A stretch of DNA of 64,000 bases from Comamonadaceae bacterium OS-1 (GCA_027923965.1 AP026969.1:186001-250000), one strand, 5' to 3'. Shown: positions 1 to 11,470, counted from the stretch's first letter. The notes: generated by a model not told the origin, from the sequence alone. Numbers and translations are program-made.

Positions 1-152
1 ACCAGGTCCATCTGCACCACCAGCACGCCCACCAGGATCAGCACAAACGCGCCCAGCAGGCCCGCCATCAGGTCGCCAAACACCGCCCATACCGGTGCGG
101 CCTGCGCAATGCTGTCGTCGTCGATTCCATCCAGGCTATCGGCGCCGGTCAT
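1..152 (-). CDS. OmpA/MotB-like membrane protein, N-terminal part (cut by window edge)
   Basis: Only the first 50 codons are inside the window. They show a short acidic cytoplasmic N-terminus (MTGADSLDGIDDD), then a single hydrophobic segment (VFGDLMAGLLGAFVLILVG) and a downstream region that is cut off. One N-terminal membrane anchor right after a MotA/ExbB-like gene is what a MotB/OmpA-type stator partner looks like. The start ATG overlaps the stop of the upstream DUF802 gene (ATGA), so the two are translationally coupled. In Burkholderiales this position is normally an OmpA-family protein; the peptidoglycan-binding domain itself is not visible here. Confidence 0.65.
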   Translation of the reverse strand, partial: MTGADSLDGIDDDSIAQAAPVWAVFGDLMAGLLGAFVLILVGVLVVQMDL

Positions 153-2362
153 GCCACGCTCTCTTTGGCCACGGCGGCGGGCTTGCTGCCGCGTCTACGC
201 AGGTCTTCCACCAGCCCCTGCTGCGAGCTGATGCTCAGGTCAATCACCTCGCGCGCCTGCGCCACGTAGTAGGCGAGTTGCTCGTCGCTGCGCGCCACCG
301 ACTGGCCGATGCTGCCCTCCATGCGGTGCAGGCTGTCGATCAGCTTTTCGTTGCTGGCGCTGAACAGCTGTACCCCATGGCCGAATGCTTCGCCCAGGCT
401 GGCAAGCTCCACAGCGCTGCCCGCCACATGGGCGGCCACATCCGCCGCCTGGCCCGCGTGGGTGCCCAGGGTGTTGGCAAACTGCTGGCCGGCCTGGTCC
501 AGCACCGTAGCCGCCGAGGCCACCAGCGACTCGATCGCCGCCTGCTGCGCGTTGGATGCCTGGTTCAGGTGCTGCAGCAGCGTGCTGATTTTTTCCAGTA
601 GGCTGGAGCGCTCTTCAAAAGCCAGGTTGTCGCGCTCGCTGAGGCGGGTCATTTCCTGGCGCAGTTGGGTGATCACGCCCGCGGCGGCCTGCGGTACTTC
701 GGCTGCCGTTTGCATCAGCCGGGTCATGGGGGCTTCCAGCGCCGTGCCCAGCGTGGCGAGGTGGCTGGCCAGTGCGGTCTGCAATGCGTCCAGGCGCTCC
801 ACGGCGGCCACGCCACGGCTGGCTTCTTCGGCCCGCAGCGCACCGAGTTCGCTGCGCCACAAGGCTGCCAGTTGGTCCATGCGCTCGCCTTGCTGCGCGG
901 CCCAGCGGGCTTCCGTCTCGGTGCGCGACTGCACCAGGGCTTCGGACCGGGCCAGCACCCCGGCCAAGCCGTTCAGCGTCTGGCTGACCTGCTGGCTGGC
1001 ACGGTCGGTAATGTCGCTGGCAGTTTGTGCCAGCGCCAGGCTGGCGGCCCGTTGGTCGGCCAGCGTTTGGGCACCCACGCGCTGCCATTCGCCCTGCAGC
1101 TGGCTGGCCATGGCTTCCAACGCCTGCGTCCAGCCCTGCAGCCGTTGCTGGTCGCTCGCCACCTGCTGGTTTTGCGACGCGGCGGCGGCCTCGTGCACGG
1201 TGGCCAGCAGCGTGGCGGAGCGCTGCTCAAACGTGGTGCTAAAGCGGGTCAGCGCCTGGCCCAATTGGGTAACCTGGGCTTCGCTGCTGCGCGCATGCTG
1301 CTGCAGCGCTGTGGTCCAGCCATCGCCCACGCTGCGCGCCGTGCTGCCGAGCTCAAAGGTCAGGCCGCTGATTTGCGCCTGGGTGGCATCCAGCACGCGC
1401 TGGTGCACACGGCTGGATTCCTGCGCGATCTCTGCCATGGCGGCCTGCACCACCGGCTGCAGGCTCTCGCCCGCCGCCTTGGCCCCGGCCACCAGGCTGT
1501 CTTGCAGCGATGTGCCCACGGACTGGGCCAGTTGGGTGTAGACCCCGCTGACATCGCGGTGGAACTGGTCCTGTTGACTCAGCAACTGCGTGCTTAAGCG
1601 TTCTTGCTGCTCTTGCAGCTGGGTGTTGAGTTGCGCGCTGCGGCGCTCCAGCCCGTCCACCATGGCCTGCAGGCGGTCTACCACTTCGGGCAGGCTCTGT
1701 GACTGCACCTGCAGCGCCTTGAAGGCTTCCTGACGCTGGTGGGCCTGTGACAACGGGCGAAACACCGTGGCCGCCAAGGTGTCGAGCTGGCGCACCACGT
1801 CCAGCCGCTCGCGCCGCCCCAGGGCCGACAACAAGCCCAGCATGGCCGAGGTGGCCACCCCGGCCACCGAGGTGCCAAACGACAGCCCCAGCCCCTTGAT
1901 GGGTGCCGCCAGCGCCGTACGGATGGCCTCCAGGTTGCTAGAACCTTCGAGGGCAAAAACCGCCCCTTTGAAGGTCACCACCATGCCCAGAAAGGTGCCC
2001 AGCATGCCCAGCATCACCAGCAGCCCCACCAGATAGGGCGTGAGCGCCAGGCCGGGCAGGGCGGCCCGTTCACCCTCGATGCGCAGGCGCACCGGGTGGC
2101 GCAGGGCCGCGGGCACACGTTCCAGCCAGGCGGCCAAACCTGAGATCGACGCTGTCGGTTCCGCCACATGGGCCAGCGCAGCCGCCAATGCCGTGGTGGC
2201 CACCCGGTAGCGCTGCACCTCCCACGCCCCCAGCACATACACCGCGCCAATCGCCACAGTCATAGCCAGGGCCAGCCAGCTCACGCCGACAAAACCCATC
2301 CCCACCCAGGCCACGGTCGCCAGGCCGATGGCAAAAGCCATTGCAAAAACAATTCTGTTCAT
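149..2362 (-). CDS. DUF802 protein: MotA/TolQ/ExbB-like channel with long coiled-coil tail
   Basis: This 737-residue protein starts with two hydrophobic helices (about residues 4-50). A second hydrophobic block at about 105-185 contains the glycine-rich segment LGMLGTFLGMVVTFKGAVFAL and a later GLGLSFGTSVAGVATSAMLG segment, the layout of MotA/ExbB/TolQ proton-channel subunits. From about residue 200 almost to the end it is Gln/Ala/Leu-rich and predicted coiled coil, far longer than in MotA or ExbB. It matches the DUF802 family as I know it. It lies between a DUF3348 gene (10 bp gap) and an OmpA/MotB-like gene (4-bp overlap), so it is probably the channel subunit of an envelope-spanning ion-driven complex. 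The substrate or mechanical output is unknown. Confidence 0.75.
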   Translation of the reverse strand: MNRIVFAMAFAIGLATVAWVGMGFVGVSWLALAMTVAIGAVYVLGAWEVQRYRVATTALAAALAHVAEPTASISGLAAWLERVPAALRHPVRLRIEGERAALPGLALTPYLVGLLVMLGMLGTFLGMVVTFKGAVFALEGSSNLEAIRTALAAPIKGLGLSFGTSVAGVATSAMLGLLSALGRRERLDVVRQLDTLAATVFRPLSQAHQRQEAFKALQVQSQSLPEVVDRLQAMVDGLERRSAQLNTQLQEQQERLSTQLLSQQDQFHRDVSGVYTQLAQSVGTSLQDSLVAGAKAAGESLQPVVQAAMAEIAQESSRVHQRVLDATQAQISGLTFELGSTARSVGDGWTTALQQHARSSEAQVTQLGQALTRFSTTFEQRSATLLATVHEAAAASQNQQVASDQQRLQGWTQALEAMASQLQGEWQRVGAQTLADQRAASLALAQTASDITDRASQQVSQTLNGLAGVLARSEALVQSRTETEARWAAQQGERMDQLAALWRSELGALRAEEASRGVAAVERLDALQTALASHLATLGTALEAPMTRLMQTAAEVPQAAAGVITQLRQEMTRLSERDNLAFEERSSLLEKISTLLQHLNQASNAQQAAIESLVASAATVLDQAGQQFANTLGTHAGQAADVAAHVAGSAVELASLGEAFGHGVQLFSASNEKLIDSLHRMEGSIGQSVARSDEQLAYYVAQAREVIDLSISSQQGLVEDLRRRGSKPAAVAKESVA

Positions 2363-2372
2363 TGGTACTTAT

Positions 2373-3128
2373 TCATTCATCTAGGTTGAGTGCTTCCATC
2401 AAGCCCCACACCGGCTCCAGCCGCACGTCCAGCTCGGCCCGCAAAACCGCTTGCAGTTCCTGGTTGAAGCCATGCAGCCAGCCGCCCGGTTGCCGCCACA
2501 GGGACGCGTCCTGGGCCGGGGGCTGCGTGTGCAGCTTGCGCAAATGCTCGAACCGCCGCTGCAGCCGCACCGGCACGGTCTCCAGCAGTTTCTGCGCGTG
2601 GCCGTCCAGCAGTTGCTCCCACACAGCGTCCAGCGTCGCCAACTGTCGCAGCGCGGGGGAGGCCTGGGCCAGGGTCTGGCGCAGGTGGGTGCGCAAGGGG
2701 CCCACCATCAGCTTCATGCTGCGTTGCTGGTCGAGGTAATGCTGGCGGTATGGCGCAAAGTCCACTTGCGAATCCGGGGGCGGCTCGGGCTGGTTGAGTG
2801 GATGGCGGCCACGCCGGGCACCGGTATCCGCAGCGTCGGGCTTCTCGATGGAGCGCACCAGCGTCTGTTGCACCTGGCGGCACTGCGCCTGCAGTGCGGC
2901 AACCTGGTCTGGCGACACGCACTTTGCATCGGTATCAGCCACCGGCCCCACCGACTGGTGCGCCGCGTGCAGCGTCACCGACTCAAACACGCCCACCCAT
3001 TGGCTGAGTTTTTGCGCAACGTCCTGGCGCGATGCGTCCGCCCCACCCACGGCCGCAGCCTCGGGTGGTTCGAGGTCACCAAGCCAGCGGACGAGTGGGG
3101 AACTGCTGAAATTCCTGCGCAAAGACAT
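2373..3128 (-). CDS. DUF3348 family protein
   Basis: A 251-residue soluble protein that begins RRNFSSSPLVRWLGDL, the characteristic opening of DUF3348 proteins, and continues through a helical body with conserved FAPYRQHYLDQQRSMK. It has no signal peptide or membrane segment, so it is cytoplasmic. It is the promoter-proximal gene of the minus-strand row DUF3348-DUF802-OmpA, with only 10 bp to the DUF802 gene, and is probably a cytoplasmic accessory factor of that channel. The function of the family is not established. Confidence 0.75.
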   Translation of the reverse strand: MSLRRNFSSSPLVRWLGDLEPPEAAAVGGADASRQDVAQKLSQWVGVFESVTLHAAHQSVGPVADTDAKCVSPDQVAALQAQCRQVQQTLVRSIEKPDAADTGARRGRHPLNQPEPPPDSQVDFAPYRQHYLDQQRSMKLMVGPLRTHLRQTLAQASPALRQLATLDAVWEQLLDGHAQKLLETVPVRLQRRFEHLRKLHTQPPAQDASLWRQPGGWLHGFNQELQAVLRAELDVRLEPVWGLMEALNLDE

Positions 3129-3146
3129 TTATCCGGTAATTTTGGC

Positions 3147-3182
3147 CGCCAGCGCTTATTCCATAAGCGTAAGCAGCTATCA
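3147..3182 (+). repeat. Dispersed palindromic repeat (copy 1)
   Basis: An inverted repeat with the core CGCTTAT-TCC-ATAAGCG followed by AAGCAGCTAT. It is one of more than ten related copies in this window. It lies in the gap after the argH stop and before the DUF3348 start, so it could act as a terminator or 3' mRNA end for argH. Confidence 0.7.
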
Positions 3183-3197
3183 ATTACGTAGTAAGGC

Positions 3198-4601
<1,404 letters not shown>

Positions 4602-4666
4602 GGAGGAGTACCAGATGGAAGGGGGCGGCGTACCAGCGGGGATCAATTTCCCCATAATCGGCTGGT

Positions 4667-5701
4667 ATGCAAGAACCGCAAATTTTATCGGGCTTCCAGC
4701 CACTGGCTTCCAAGCCCGAACCGCCAGCCCGCACGGCGCTGGTGTTCGATGCCTGCCAGGCGGGCGTGATCTTGCGCGCGGTGCTGTTTGTGGAGGTGGC
4801 CGTGGCGGTGGCGGCCTTGTTTGGCGCTCAGAGCAGTTGGGACTGGCTGACGCGGCTGGCGCTGTGGACCGGCGGCGCGCTGCCCGCGGTGCTGGTGTGG
4901 CTGCTGGCCGCCTGCAGCCTGAAACGCCCGCTGGCGCGCCTGCCGCAGCTGGCGCAAAACCTGGCCGGCGTGGTGCTGGGCGCGCTGGCCGGGCTGTACG
5001 GCTGCGGCATGCTGGCCCTGATCGGCCTGCTGGACCCCGTGCCCTGGCTGGCCAGCGCGGCGGCCGGTGCCTGGCTGTCGGCCCTGGTGGTGGCGGGTTT
5101 GGTGCTGCGCGCCCGCGCCCGCACCCCGGCGGCTACCACGGCACGGCTGGGCGAGCTACAGGCCCGCATCCGCCCGCATTTTCTGTTCAACACCCTCAAC
5201 AGCGCCATCGCCCTGGTGCGCGCCGAGCCCGCCAAGGCCGAGGCCCTGCTGGAAGACCTGAGCGACCTGTTCCGCCATGCGTTGGTAGACCAGGGCGAGT
5301 CCGTCACGCTGGCCGCCGAAACCACGCTGGCCGAGCGCTACCTGTCCATCGAGCAGGTGCGTTTTGGCGAACGTCTGCGCATCCACTGGGCGCTGGACCC
5401 GCGCGCCGCCGGTGCGCAATTGCCGCCGCTGTTGCTGCAGCCGCTGGTGGAAAACGCGGTAAAGCACGGCGTGGAGCCCAGCGCCAGCGGTGCAGATGTG
5501 CATATCTCCACCGAGCGCCGAGGCAGCACGGTGGTGATCAAGATCGCCAACACCGTTCCGGGCGGACAGGGCGTGCCCGGCCACGGCCTGGCGCTGGACA
5601 ACGTGCGCGACCGCCTGGGCCTGCTGCACGACATGCAAAGCCAGTTCCTGGCCACGTTCAAGGACGGCCTTTACCTCGTTCGCATCGAGATTCCGGTATG
5701 A
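4667..5701 (+). CDS. algZ: LytS/AlgZ-family sensor histidine kinase
   Basis: A 344-residue membrane kinase. Hydrophobic segments between about residues 30 and 150 form four transmembrane helices, followed by a His_kinase domain with [13 protein letters not shown], where His171 is the likely phospho-acceptor, and an N-box ([13 protein letters not shown]) with a [16 protein letters not shown]-lid region. This is the AlgZ/FimS and LytS type rather than the classical HisKA type. Its stop overlaps the start of the LytTR regulator (ATGA), so the two form a two-component pair. In pseudomonads the homologous pair controls exopolysaccharide and type IV pili; the targets here are not shown by the sequence. 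Confidence 0.88.
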   Translation: MQEPQILSGFQPLASKPEPPARTALVFDACQAGVILRAVLFVEVAVAVAALFGAQSSWDWLTRLALWTGGALPAVLVWLLAACSLKRPLARLPQLAQNLAGVVLGALAGLYGCGMLALIGLLDPVPWLASAAAGAWLSALVVAGLVLRARARTPAATTARLGELQARIRPHFLFNTLNSAIALVRAEPAKAEALLEDLSDLFRHALVDQGESVTLAAETTLAERYLSIEQVRFGERLRIHWALDPRAAGAQLPPLLLQPLVENAVKHGVEPSASGADVHISTERRGSTVVIKIANTVPGGQGVPGHGLALDNVRDRLGLLHDMQSQFLATFKDGLYLVRIEIPV

Positions 5702-6441
5702 AGACATTGCGCGTACTGGTGGTGGACGACGAAACGCTGGCCCGTGCCCGCCTGCGCACCCTGCTGGGCGACTGCACCGCTCCCGCCGCCGAGGTGGTGG
5801 GGGAGGCGGCCACCGCCGAACAGGCCCTGGCGCTGTTGCAGGCCCAGAGCGTGGACGTGGTGCTGCTCGACATCCACATGCCCGGCATGGACGGCGTGCA
5901 CTTGGCGCAATTGCTGCGCAGCCAGACCCCGCCGCCCGCCGTGGTGTTTGTCACCGCCCACGCCGGGTATGCGTTGCAGGCCTTCGAGGTGGAAGCGGTG
6001 GACTATCTGACCAAGCCCGTGCGTTTGGAACGTTTGCAGCAGGCACTACAAAAAATAGAGCGGATTGTGCACGCCAGCAGAGCACAAGGCCCTGATTTGG
6101 TTGAAGAGTCGCTGGTCATACACGACCGGGGCCGCACCGAGCGCGTGCCGCTGTCCAGCGTGCTGTACCTGAAAGCCGAGCTGAAATACATCACCGTGCG
6201 CACCGCCACCCGGCACTACGTGCTGGATGGTGCGCTGGGCGAGCTGGAGCAGCGCCATGCCAGCGTGTTCATCCGCATCCACCGCAACGCGCTGGTGTCC
6301 CGCAGGGCCCTGCGGGCGCTGGAAAAGCATTTCGACCCCGAGGAGGGCGAAGGCTGGGCGGTGCGCCTGCAAGGCCTGGACGAGCCCTTGGCGGTGTCAC
6401 GGCGACAACTGGCGGTGGTGCGGGAGGCGATGGCGCTGTAA
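5698..6441 (+). CDS. algR: LytTR-type response regulator, AlgR family
   Basis: A 247-residue regulator. Residues 1-120 are a receiver domain with the acidic pair in VVDDET, phospho-acceptor Asp58 in LLDIHMPGMDG and the conserved Lys in DYLTKPVR. Residues about 140-245 are a LytTR DNA-binding domain (YLKAELKYITVRT, then RIHRNALVSRRAL). The ATG overlaps the algZ stop, and the frame is open far upstream inside algZ, which is a shadow. The expected role is transcription control after phosphorylation by AlgZ. Confidence 0.92.
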   Translation: MKTLRVLVVDDETLARARLRTLLGDCTAPAAEVVGEAATAEQALALLQAQSVDVVLLDIHMPGMDGVHLAQLLRSQTPPPAVVFVTAHAGYALQAFEVEAVDYLTKPVRLERLQQALQKIERIVHASRAQGPDLVEESLVIHDRGRTERVPLSSVLYLKAELKYITVRTATRHYVLDGALGELEQRHASVFIRIHRNALVSRRALRALEKHFDPEEGEGWAVRLQGLDEPLAVSRRQLAVVREAMAL

Positions 6442-6469
6442 TATGCCTGATTGGGAGTATTGTGTCTTT

Positions 6470-6512
6470 ATGCTGAATTAAGCATATTTTGTACAAATGC
6501 TGAATGGCGCAT
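6470..6512. promoter_or_regulatory. Probable HipB operator pair
   Basis: Two copies of ATGCTGAAT 27 bp apart (6470-6478 and 6497-6505). Each begins a 16-bp dyad: ATGCT...AGCAT at 6470-6485 and the weaker ATGC...GCAT at 6497-6512. They sit 11 bp before the hipB start, where HipB proteins usually bind to autorepress. Confidence 0.5.
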
Positions 6513-6522
6513 AAAATGCACC

Positions 6523-6831
6523 ATGGCCTTTGCAATCCAAACCCCTGCTCAGTTGTCCACGCATTTGCGGGCGCTTCGCCATGCCAGGGGTTTGAGCCAG
6601 GCGGATCTGGGGGCCAGGCTGGGGTTGAGCCAGGCCCGTGTGGCCCGCATCGAAGGCGACCCGTTGTCCATCAGCGTTGAGCAGTTGTTGCGGGTTTTTT
6701 CCGCCCTCGGTGTGCGCATGGGTTTGGATGAACTGCCTTTAGCCGCTGGCGATGCTTTGGTGCCCAAAGCGCACTTTGTCAGTGAAGCACTGCCCCCACC
6801 CATAGCTCCGACCCAGGACGGCGACTGGTAA
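6523..6831 (+). CDS. hipB: HipB-like antitoxin, XRE-family HTH
   Basis: A 102-residue protein with one HTH_3/Cro-type domain at about residues 12-65 (LRALRHARGLSQADLGARLGLSQARVARIE) and a disordered C-terminal tail ending in Trp (DGDW), as in HipB proteins where a C-terminal Trp binds HipA. The ATG at 6523 is preferred because upstream codons run through the operator-like repeats. Its TAA overlaps the hipA ATG by one base (TAATG). Expected role: bind and inhibit HipA and repress the operon. Confidence 0.88.
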   Translation: MAFAIQTPAQLSTHLRALRHARGLSQADLGARLGLSQARVARIEGDPLSISVEQLLRVFSALGVRMGLDELPLAAGDALVPKAHFVSEALPPPIAPTQDGDW

Positions 6832-8204
6832 TGGCCGTCGCTCTGCACATTTGGATGAACGGGCGCTATGTAGGCGTGTGGTCCACCTCGCGCAACGGGG
6901 TGCAGACCTTCCAGTACGACGGCCTGTGGACCCGCACCGTCTGGGGGCGGGCCCTGTCTTTGTCGTTGCCGTTTACCGAGGGCAACGGCGAGCACCGGGG
7001 CGCGGCCGTGGCGAATTATTTCGAGAACCTGCTGCCCGATAGCCTGGACATCCGCAAGCGCCTGGTGTCGCGCTTCAAGACCAAGTCCACCCAGGCCTTT
7101 GACCTGCTGGCCGCCATTGGCCGCGACTGCGTGGGGGCGGTACAAATCCTGCCCGAAGGGGCACAGCCCCAGGACTGGAACCGGGTGGAGTGCGAGCCAC
7201 TTACCGATGCCGAGGTCGAACGCATCCTGCATGCCACCACCACCGATGCCCCCCTGGGCCAGCACCAGGACGACGGCGACTTTCGCATCTCCATTGCCGG
7301 GGCGCAGGAAAAAACCGCCCTGCTGCGCTTTGGCGGTGTGTGGCAGCGCCCGCTGGGGGCCACGCCCACTACCCACATTCTGAAGCTGCCCCTGGGCCTG
7401 GTGGGCAATATGCGGGCCGACATGCACGACTCGGTGCAGAACGAATGGCTGTGCGCGCAGATCGTGGCCGCGCTGGGCTTGCGCGTGGCCACCACCGAAA
7501 TGGCGCAGTTTGGCAACCAAAAAGCCTTGGTGGTCGAGCGCTTTGACCGGCGCTGGCAAAACCTGGGCGATAGCCAGCCCCACCACCCCGGCTTCATCCC
7601 ACCCTCCGTGGCCTGGATCGCACGGCTACCCCAGGAAGACCTGTGCCAGGCAACCGGCACATCGCCCTTGAAGAAGTACGAATCCGACGGCGGCCCCTCG
7701 ATGCGCAACTGCCTGGACGTGCTGGCGGGCAGCGCGCAGGCGGCAGACGATTGCGCCCACTTTGCGCTGACCCAGCTCGCCTTCTGGCTGCTGGCCGCCA
7801 CCGATGGCCACGCCAAAAACTATTCGCTGTCGCACCAAAGGGGGGGCACGTTCGCCCTGACTCCGCTGTACGACGTGCTGTCGGCCTGGCCCATCATCGG
7901 CGAGGGGCCGAACCAGTTGTCCGAGCACAAAGCCACCCTGGCCATGGCGCTGCGGGGTAAAACCAAGCACTACAAGCTAGGTGAAATCCGCGTGCGGCAC
8001 TGGCAAGCCCTGGCGCAAAGCTGTGGTGCACCGCATGTGTGGCCGAAGATGCAAGGCATGGTGCGGCGCGTGGACGTGGCCCTGGACCAAGTGCAAACCC
8101 AGTTGCCGCCAGACTTTTCCCCCCGCGTGTGGGATGCGGTGCAGGCCGGGGTGCGCAAGCACGCCGCCCAGTTCCTGCGCGAAGCCGACACCGTAGCGCG
8201 GTAA
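6831..8204 (+). CDS. hipA: HipA-type Ser/Thr kinase toxin (module 1)
   Basis: A 457-residue kinase close in length to E. coli HipA (440). Visible motifs are the regulatory loop ISIAGAQEKTALL, with Ser154 at the autophosphorylation position (Ser150 in E. coli), the catalytic loop TDGHAKNYSL with Asp325, and the metal-binding PLYDVLSAW with Asp348. E. coli HipA phosphorylates glutamyl-tRNA synthetase and causes growth arrest and persistence; the same target is inferred but not shown. It is translationally coupled to hipB. Confidence 0.93.
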   Translation: MAVALHIWMNGRYVGVWSTSRNGVQTFQYDGLWTRTVWGRALSLSLPFTEGNGEHRGAAVANYFENLLPDSLDIRKRLVSRFKTKSTQAFDLLAAIGRDCVGAVQILPEGAQPQDWNRVECEPLTDAEVERILHATTTDAPLGQHQDDGDFRISIAGAQEKTALLRFGGVWQRPLGATPTTHILKLPLGLVGNMRADMHDSVQNEWLCAQIVAALGLRVATTEMAQFGNQKALVVERFDRRWQNLGDSQPHHPGFIPPSVAWIARLPQEDLCQATGTSPLKKYESDGGPSMRNCLDVLAGSAQAADDCAHFALTQLAFWLLAATDGHAKNYSLSHQRGGTFALTPLYDVLSAWPIIGEGPNQLSEHKATLAMALRGKTKHYKLGEIRVRHWQALAQSCGAPHVWPKMQGMVRRVDVALDQVQTQLPPDFSPRVWDAVQAGVRKHAAQFLREADTVAR

Positions 8205-8214
8205 GCTCCCGCCC

Positions 8215-8607
8215 ATGATGCAACTCGCCCGCCTCCACCACGCCGCCATCATCTGCTCGGACTACGTGCGCTCCAAAGATTTCTACACCCGCATCCTGGG
8301 CCTGCGGGTCATCGCCGAAAATCTGCGGGTTGAGCGGCAGTCGTACAAGCTGGACCTGGCGCTGGCCGATGGCTCGCAGATCGAGCTGTTTTCGTTCCCC
8401 GCGCCGCCGCCGCGGCCGTCCCGGCCCGAGTCTTGCGGGCTGCGGCACCTGGCGTTTGGGGTGGCCGATCTGGATGCCAACATTACCAGCCTGCAGGCCG
8501 ATGGCGTGGCGGTCGAGCCGGTGCGGGTGGACGAATTTACGGGCCGCCGCTTCACCTTTTTTGCCGACCCCGATGGGCTCCCGTTAGAACTTTACGAATT
8601 GAATTGA
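8215..8607 (+). CDS. gloA2: VOC-family glyoxalase-like protein (YaeR/GloA2 type)
   Basis: A 130-residue single-domain vicinal-oxygen-chelate protein. It follows E. coli YaeR closely: HHAAIICSDY near the start, IELFSFPAPPPRPSRPE in the middle, CGLRHLAFGV, and FFADPDGLPLELYE at the end. His9, His75 (in LRHLAF) and the C-terminal Glu are the likely metal ligands. The YaeR/GloA2 group has no firmly established substrate. Either of two adjacent ATG codons (8215, 8218) could be the start. Confidence 0.88.
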   Translation: MMQLARLHHAAIICSDYVRSKDFYTRILGLRVIAENLRVERQSYKLDLALADGSQIELFSFPAPPPRPSRPESCGLRHLAFGVADLDANITSLQADGVAVEPVRVDEFTGRRFTFFADPDGLPLELYELN

Positions 8608-8611
8608 ACCC

Positions 8612-9160
8612 GTGACCCCCATGAAAACAGTCTGGATCGTCGATGCCGCCTACATGTACAACTTTGGCCGCTCGCGTCCCAACGGCTTTGACTACCTGAA
8701 GCTGAAGAACGAGCTGGTCCGGGCCAACGGCGGCCCGATTTACGAGAGCTACTACCTCAACTCCACCGGCGACCCCAACGCCGAGGCGCAAAACGCCTTC
8801 CATACCTGGATCAAGTCCGCGCCACCCAAGGGCCCGCAGATGCGGGTGCAGCTCTACAAGCTCAAGGAGCAGCACAACCAGTGCCCGTCGTGCGGCACGC
8901 GGTTTGACCGCACAGTGCAAAAAGGCGTGGACGTGGCGATTGCCACCCTGATGATCAAGCTGGCCGCCCAGGGTATTTACGACCGGGTGATTTTGTCGGC
9001 GGGCGATGGCGATTTTGAAGATGCCATCTCCTACCTCAAGTCCGACCTGCGCAAAGAGGTCTGGATCAACGGCGCGCAGGCCACCTTGTCGGCCGACCTG
9101 CAGTGCTACGCCGACCGCGTGCTCTGGCTGGACGACATGGGCAGCAGCATCGATAAATAG
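8612..9160 (+). CDS. NYN-domain (LabA/DUF88-like) putative RNase
   Basis: A 182-residue protein with a PIN-like NYN fold: the N-terminal WIVDAAYMYNFG strand with its Asp, central Asp-rich GVDVAIATLMI, and AGDGDFEDAISYLKS carrying the conserved acidic residues. A CPSCGTRFD insert gives one Cys-x-x-Cys pair that might help bind zinc. NYN proteins are metal-dependent nucleases or RNA-processing factors; the target is unknown. The start may be GTG at 8612 or ATG at 8621. It follows the glyoxalase-like gene by 4 bp. Confidence 0.82.
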   Translation: MTPMKTVWIVDAAYMYNFGRSRPNGFDYLKLKNELVRANGGPIYESYYLNSTGDPNAEAQNAFHTWIKSAPPKGPQMRVQLYKLKEQHNQCPSCGTRFDRTVQKGVDVAIATLMIKLAAQGIYDRVILSAGDGDFEDAISYLKSDLRKEVWINGAQATLSADLQCYADRVLWLDDMGSSIDK

Positions 9161-9171
9161 CGTTTGCTATC

Positions 9172-9217
9172 GAGTTAGTAGCTGCTCGTGCTTATAGGGT
9201 AAGCGCGAGAGCTTGAT
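9172..9217. repeat. Dispersed palindromic repeat (copy 2), likely bidirectional terminator
   Basis: CTCGTGCTTA (9185-9194) pairs with TAAGCGCGAG (9200-9209) in 9 of 10 positions and is followed by GATTTT. It sits exactly between the convergent NYN and thioesterase genes. Confidence 0.7.
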
Positions 9218-9218
9218 T

Positions 9219-9704
9219 TTATTCAGTAGTTTCTTTGATCGACTTGAACCGGTTGCGCAGCTCGTGGCGCAGGTTCTTGCGCAGAATGGCTTGCTCAAAA
9301 CGGCGTTTTTCATCCGGCGTGGCGGGCAGCAAGGGTGGCACGGGCGCGGGCTTGCGGTCGTCGCCCACGGCCACCATGGTGAAAAAGCAGCTGTTCACAT
9401 GGCGCACGCTGTGGGTGCGGATGTCTTCGGCCACCACCTTGATGCCCACCTCCATCGACGAAGTGCCCGCATGGTTGATGCTGGCCAGAAAGGTCACCAG
9501 CTCGCCCACGTGGATGGGCTGCAAAAACATCACCTGGTCCACGCTCACCGTGACTACGTAGCGCCCCGCGTAGCGGCTGGCGCAGGCATAGGCCACCTGG
9601 TCAAGCAGCCTGAGCACCGCGCCGCCGTGCACGTTGCCCGAGAAATTGGCCATGTCGGGGGTCATCAAGACCGTCATGCTGAGTTGGTGGAGAGGGAAGT
9701 CCAT
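9219..9704 (-). CDS. Acyl-CoA thioesterase, hotdog fold
   Basis: A 161-residue single-hotdog protein. MANFSGNVHGGAVLRLLDQVAYACASRYAG is the conserved YciA/BACH-type motif, with Asn-Val-His-Gly-Gly leading into the catalytic helix, followed by the VTVSVDQVMFLQPIHVGE strand pair. It hydrolyses acyl-CoA to free acid and CoA; the chain length cannot be read from sequence. A frame extending further upstream is open but unlike the family. It ends convergently with the NYN gene. Confidence 0.9.
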   Translation of the reverse strand: MDFPLHQLSMTVLMTPDMANFSGNVHGGAVLRLLDQVAYACASRYAGRYVVTVSVDQVMFLQPIHVGELVTFLASINHAGTSSMEVGIKVVAEDIRTHSVRHVNSCFFTMVAVGDDRKPAPVPPLLPATPDEKRRFEQAILRKNLRHELRNRFKSIKETTE

Positions 9705-9736
9705 GGGGGGCTTTCTGTGTAAATTTGGGCGCTATG

Positions 9737-11275
<1,539 letters not shown>

Positions 11276-11291
11276 TTTGATGTGTTATGTA

Positions 11292-11302
11292 GTCATTATG
11301 AC
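11292..11302. promoter_or_regulatory. Candidate NorR-binding site
   Basis: GTCATTATGAC is a perfect 11-bp dyad and fits the GT-N7-AC core reported for NorR sites. It lies 17 bp upstream of the norR start and about 190 bp upstream of hmp, in enhancer position for a sigma54 promoter. Only one such site was found; NorR targets usually have three. Confidence 0.5.
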
Positions 11303-11357
11303 TGCATTCATAAGATACATCAATGACGTAAGTGCTTGATCTGTATAGACCGCAGGC

Positions 11358-11374
11358 CGGGCACGGAACTTGAT
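11358..11374 (+). promoter_or_regulatory. Candidate sigma54 promoter for hmp
   Basis: CGGGCACGGAACTTGAT resembles the -24/-12 consensus (TGGCACG-N4-TTGC), with T-to-G in the first position of the -24 element and A for C at the -12. It lies about 118 bp before the hmp start, downstream of the NorR-like site. The -12 mismatch lowers confidence. Confidence 0.4.
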
Positions 11375-11410
11375 AAACACTGTGCAGCAGAGCGCCGCCC
11401 TGCACTCCCA

Positions 11411-11470
11411 GGACTAACGCAAGTTCCCCCTGTAAGCCCGAAGGGCGATACAGGGGCGCTGGGTAAGTCC
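11411..11470 (+). other. Nested stem-loop in the hmp 5' leader
   Basis: Three nested dyads share one centre: GGACTAAC/GTAAGTCC (outer, 7 of 8), CCCCTGTA/TACAGGGG (middle, perfect) and GCCC-GAA-GGGC (inner, perfect). The whole 60-nt structure ends 22 nt before the hmp ATG, so it would be in the leader transcript. It may be a regulatory RNA structure or a REP-like repeat; the sequence alone does not decide. Confidence 0.55.

Noticed and set aside
1..3128. Zorya defence system
   Set aside because: The MotA-like and OmpA/MotB-like pair is suggestive, but no ZorC/ZorD or ZorE-like gene is visible and DUF3348 marks a common betaproteobacterial locus, so a defence label is not supported.
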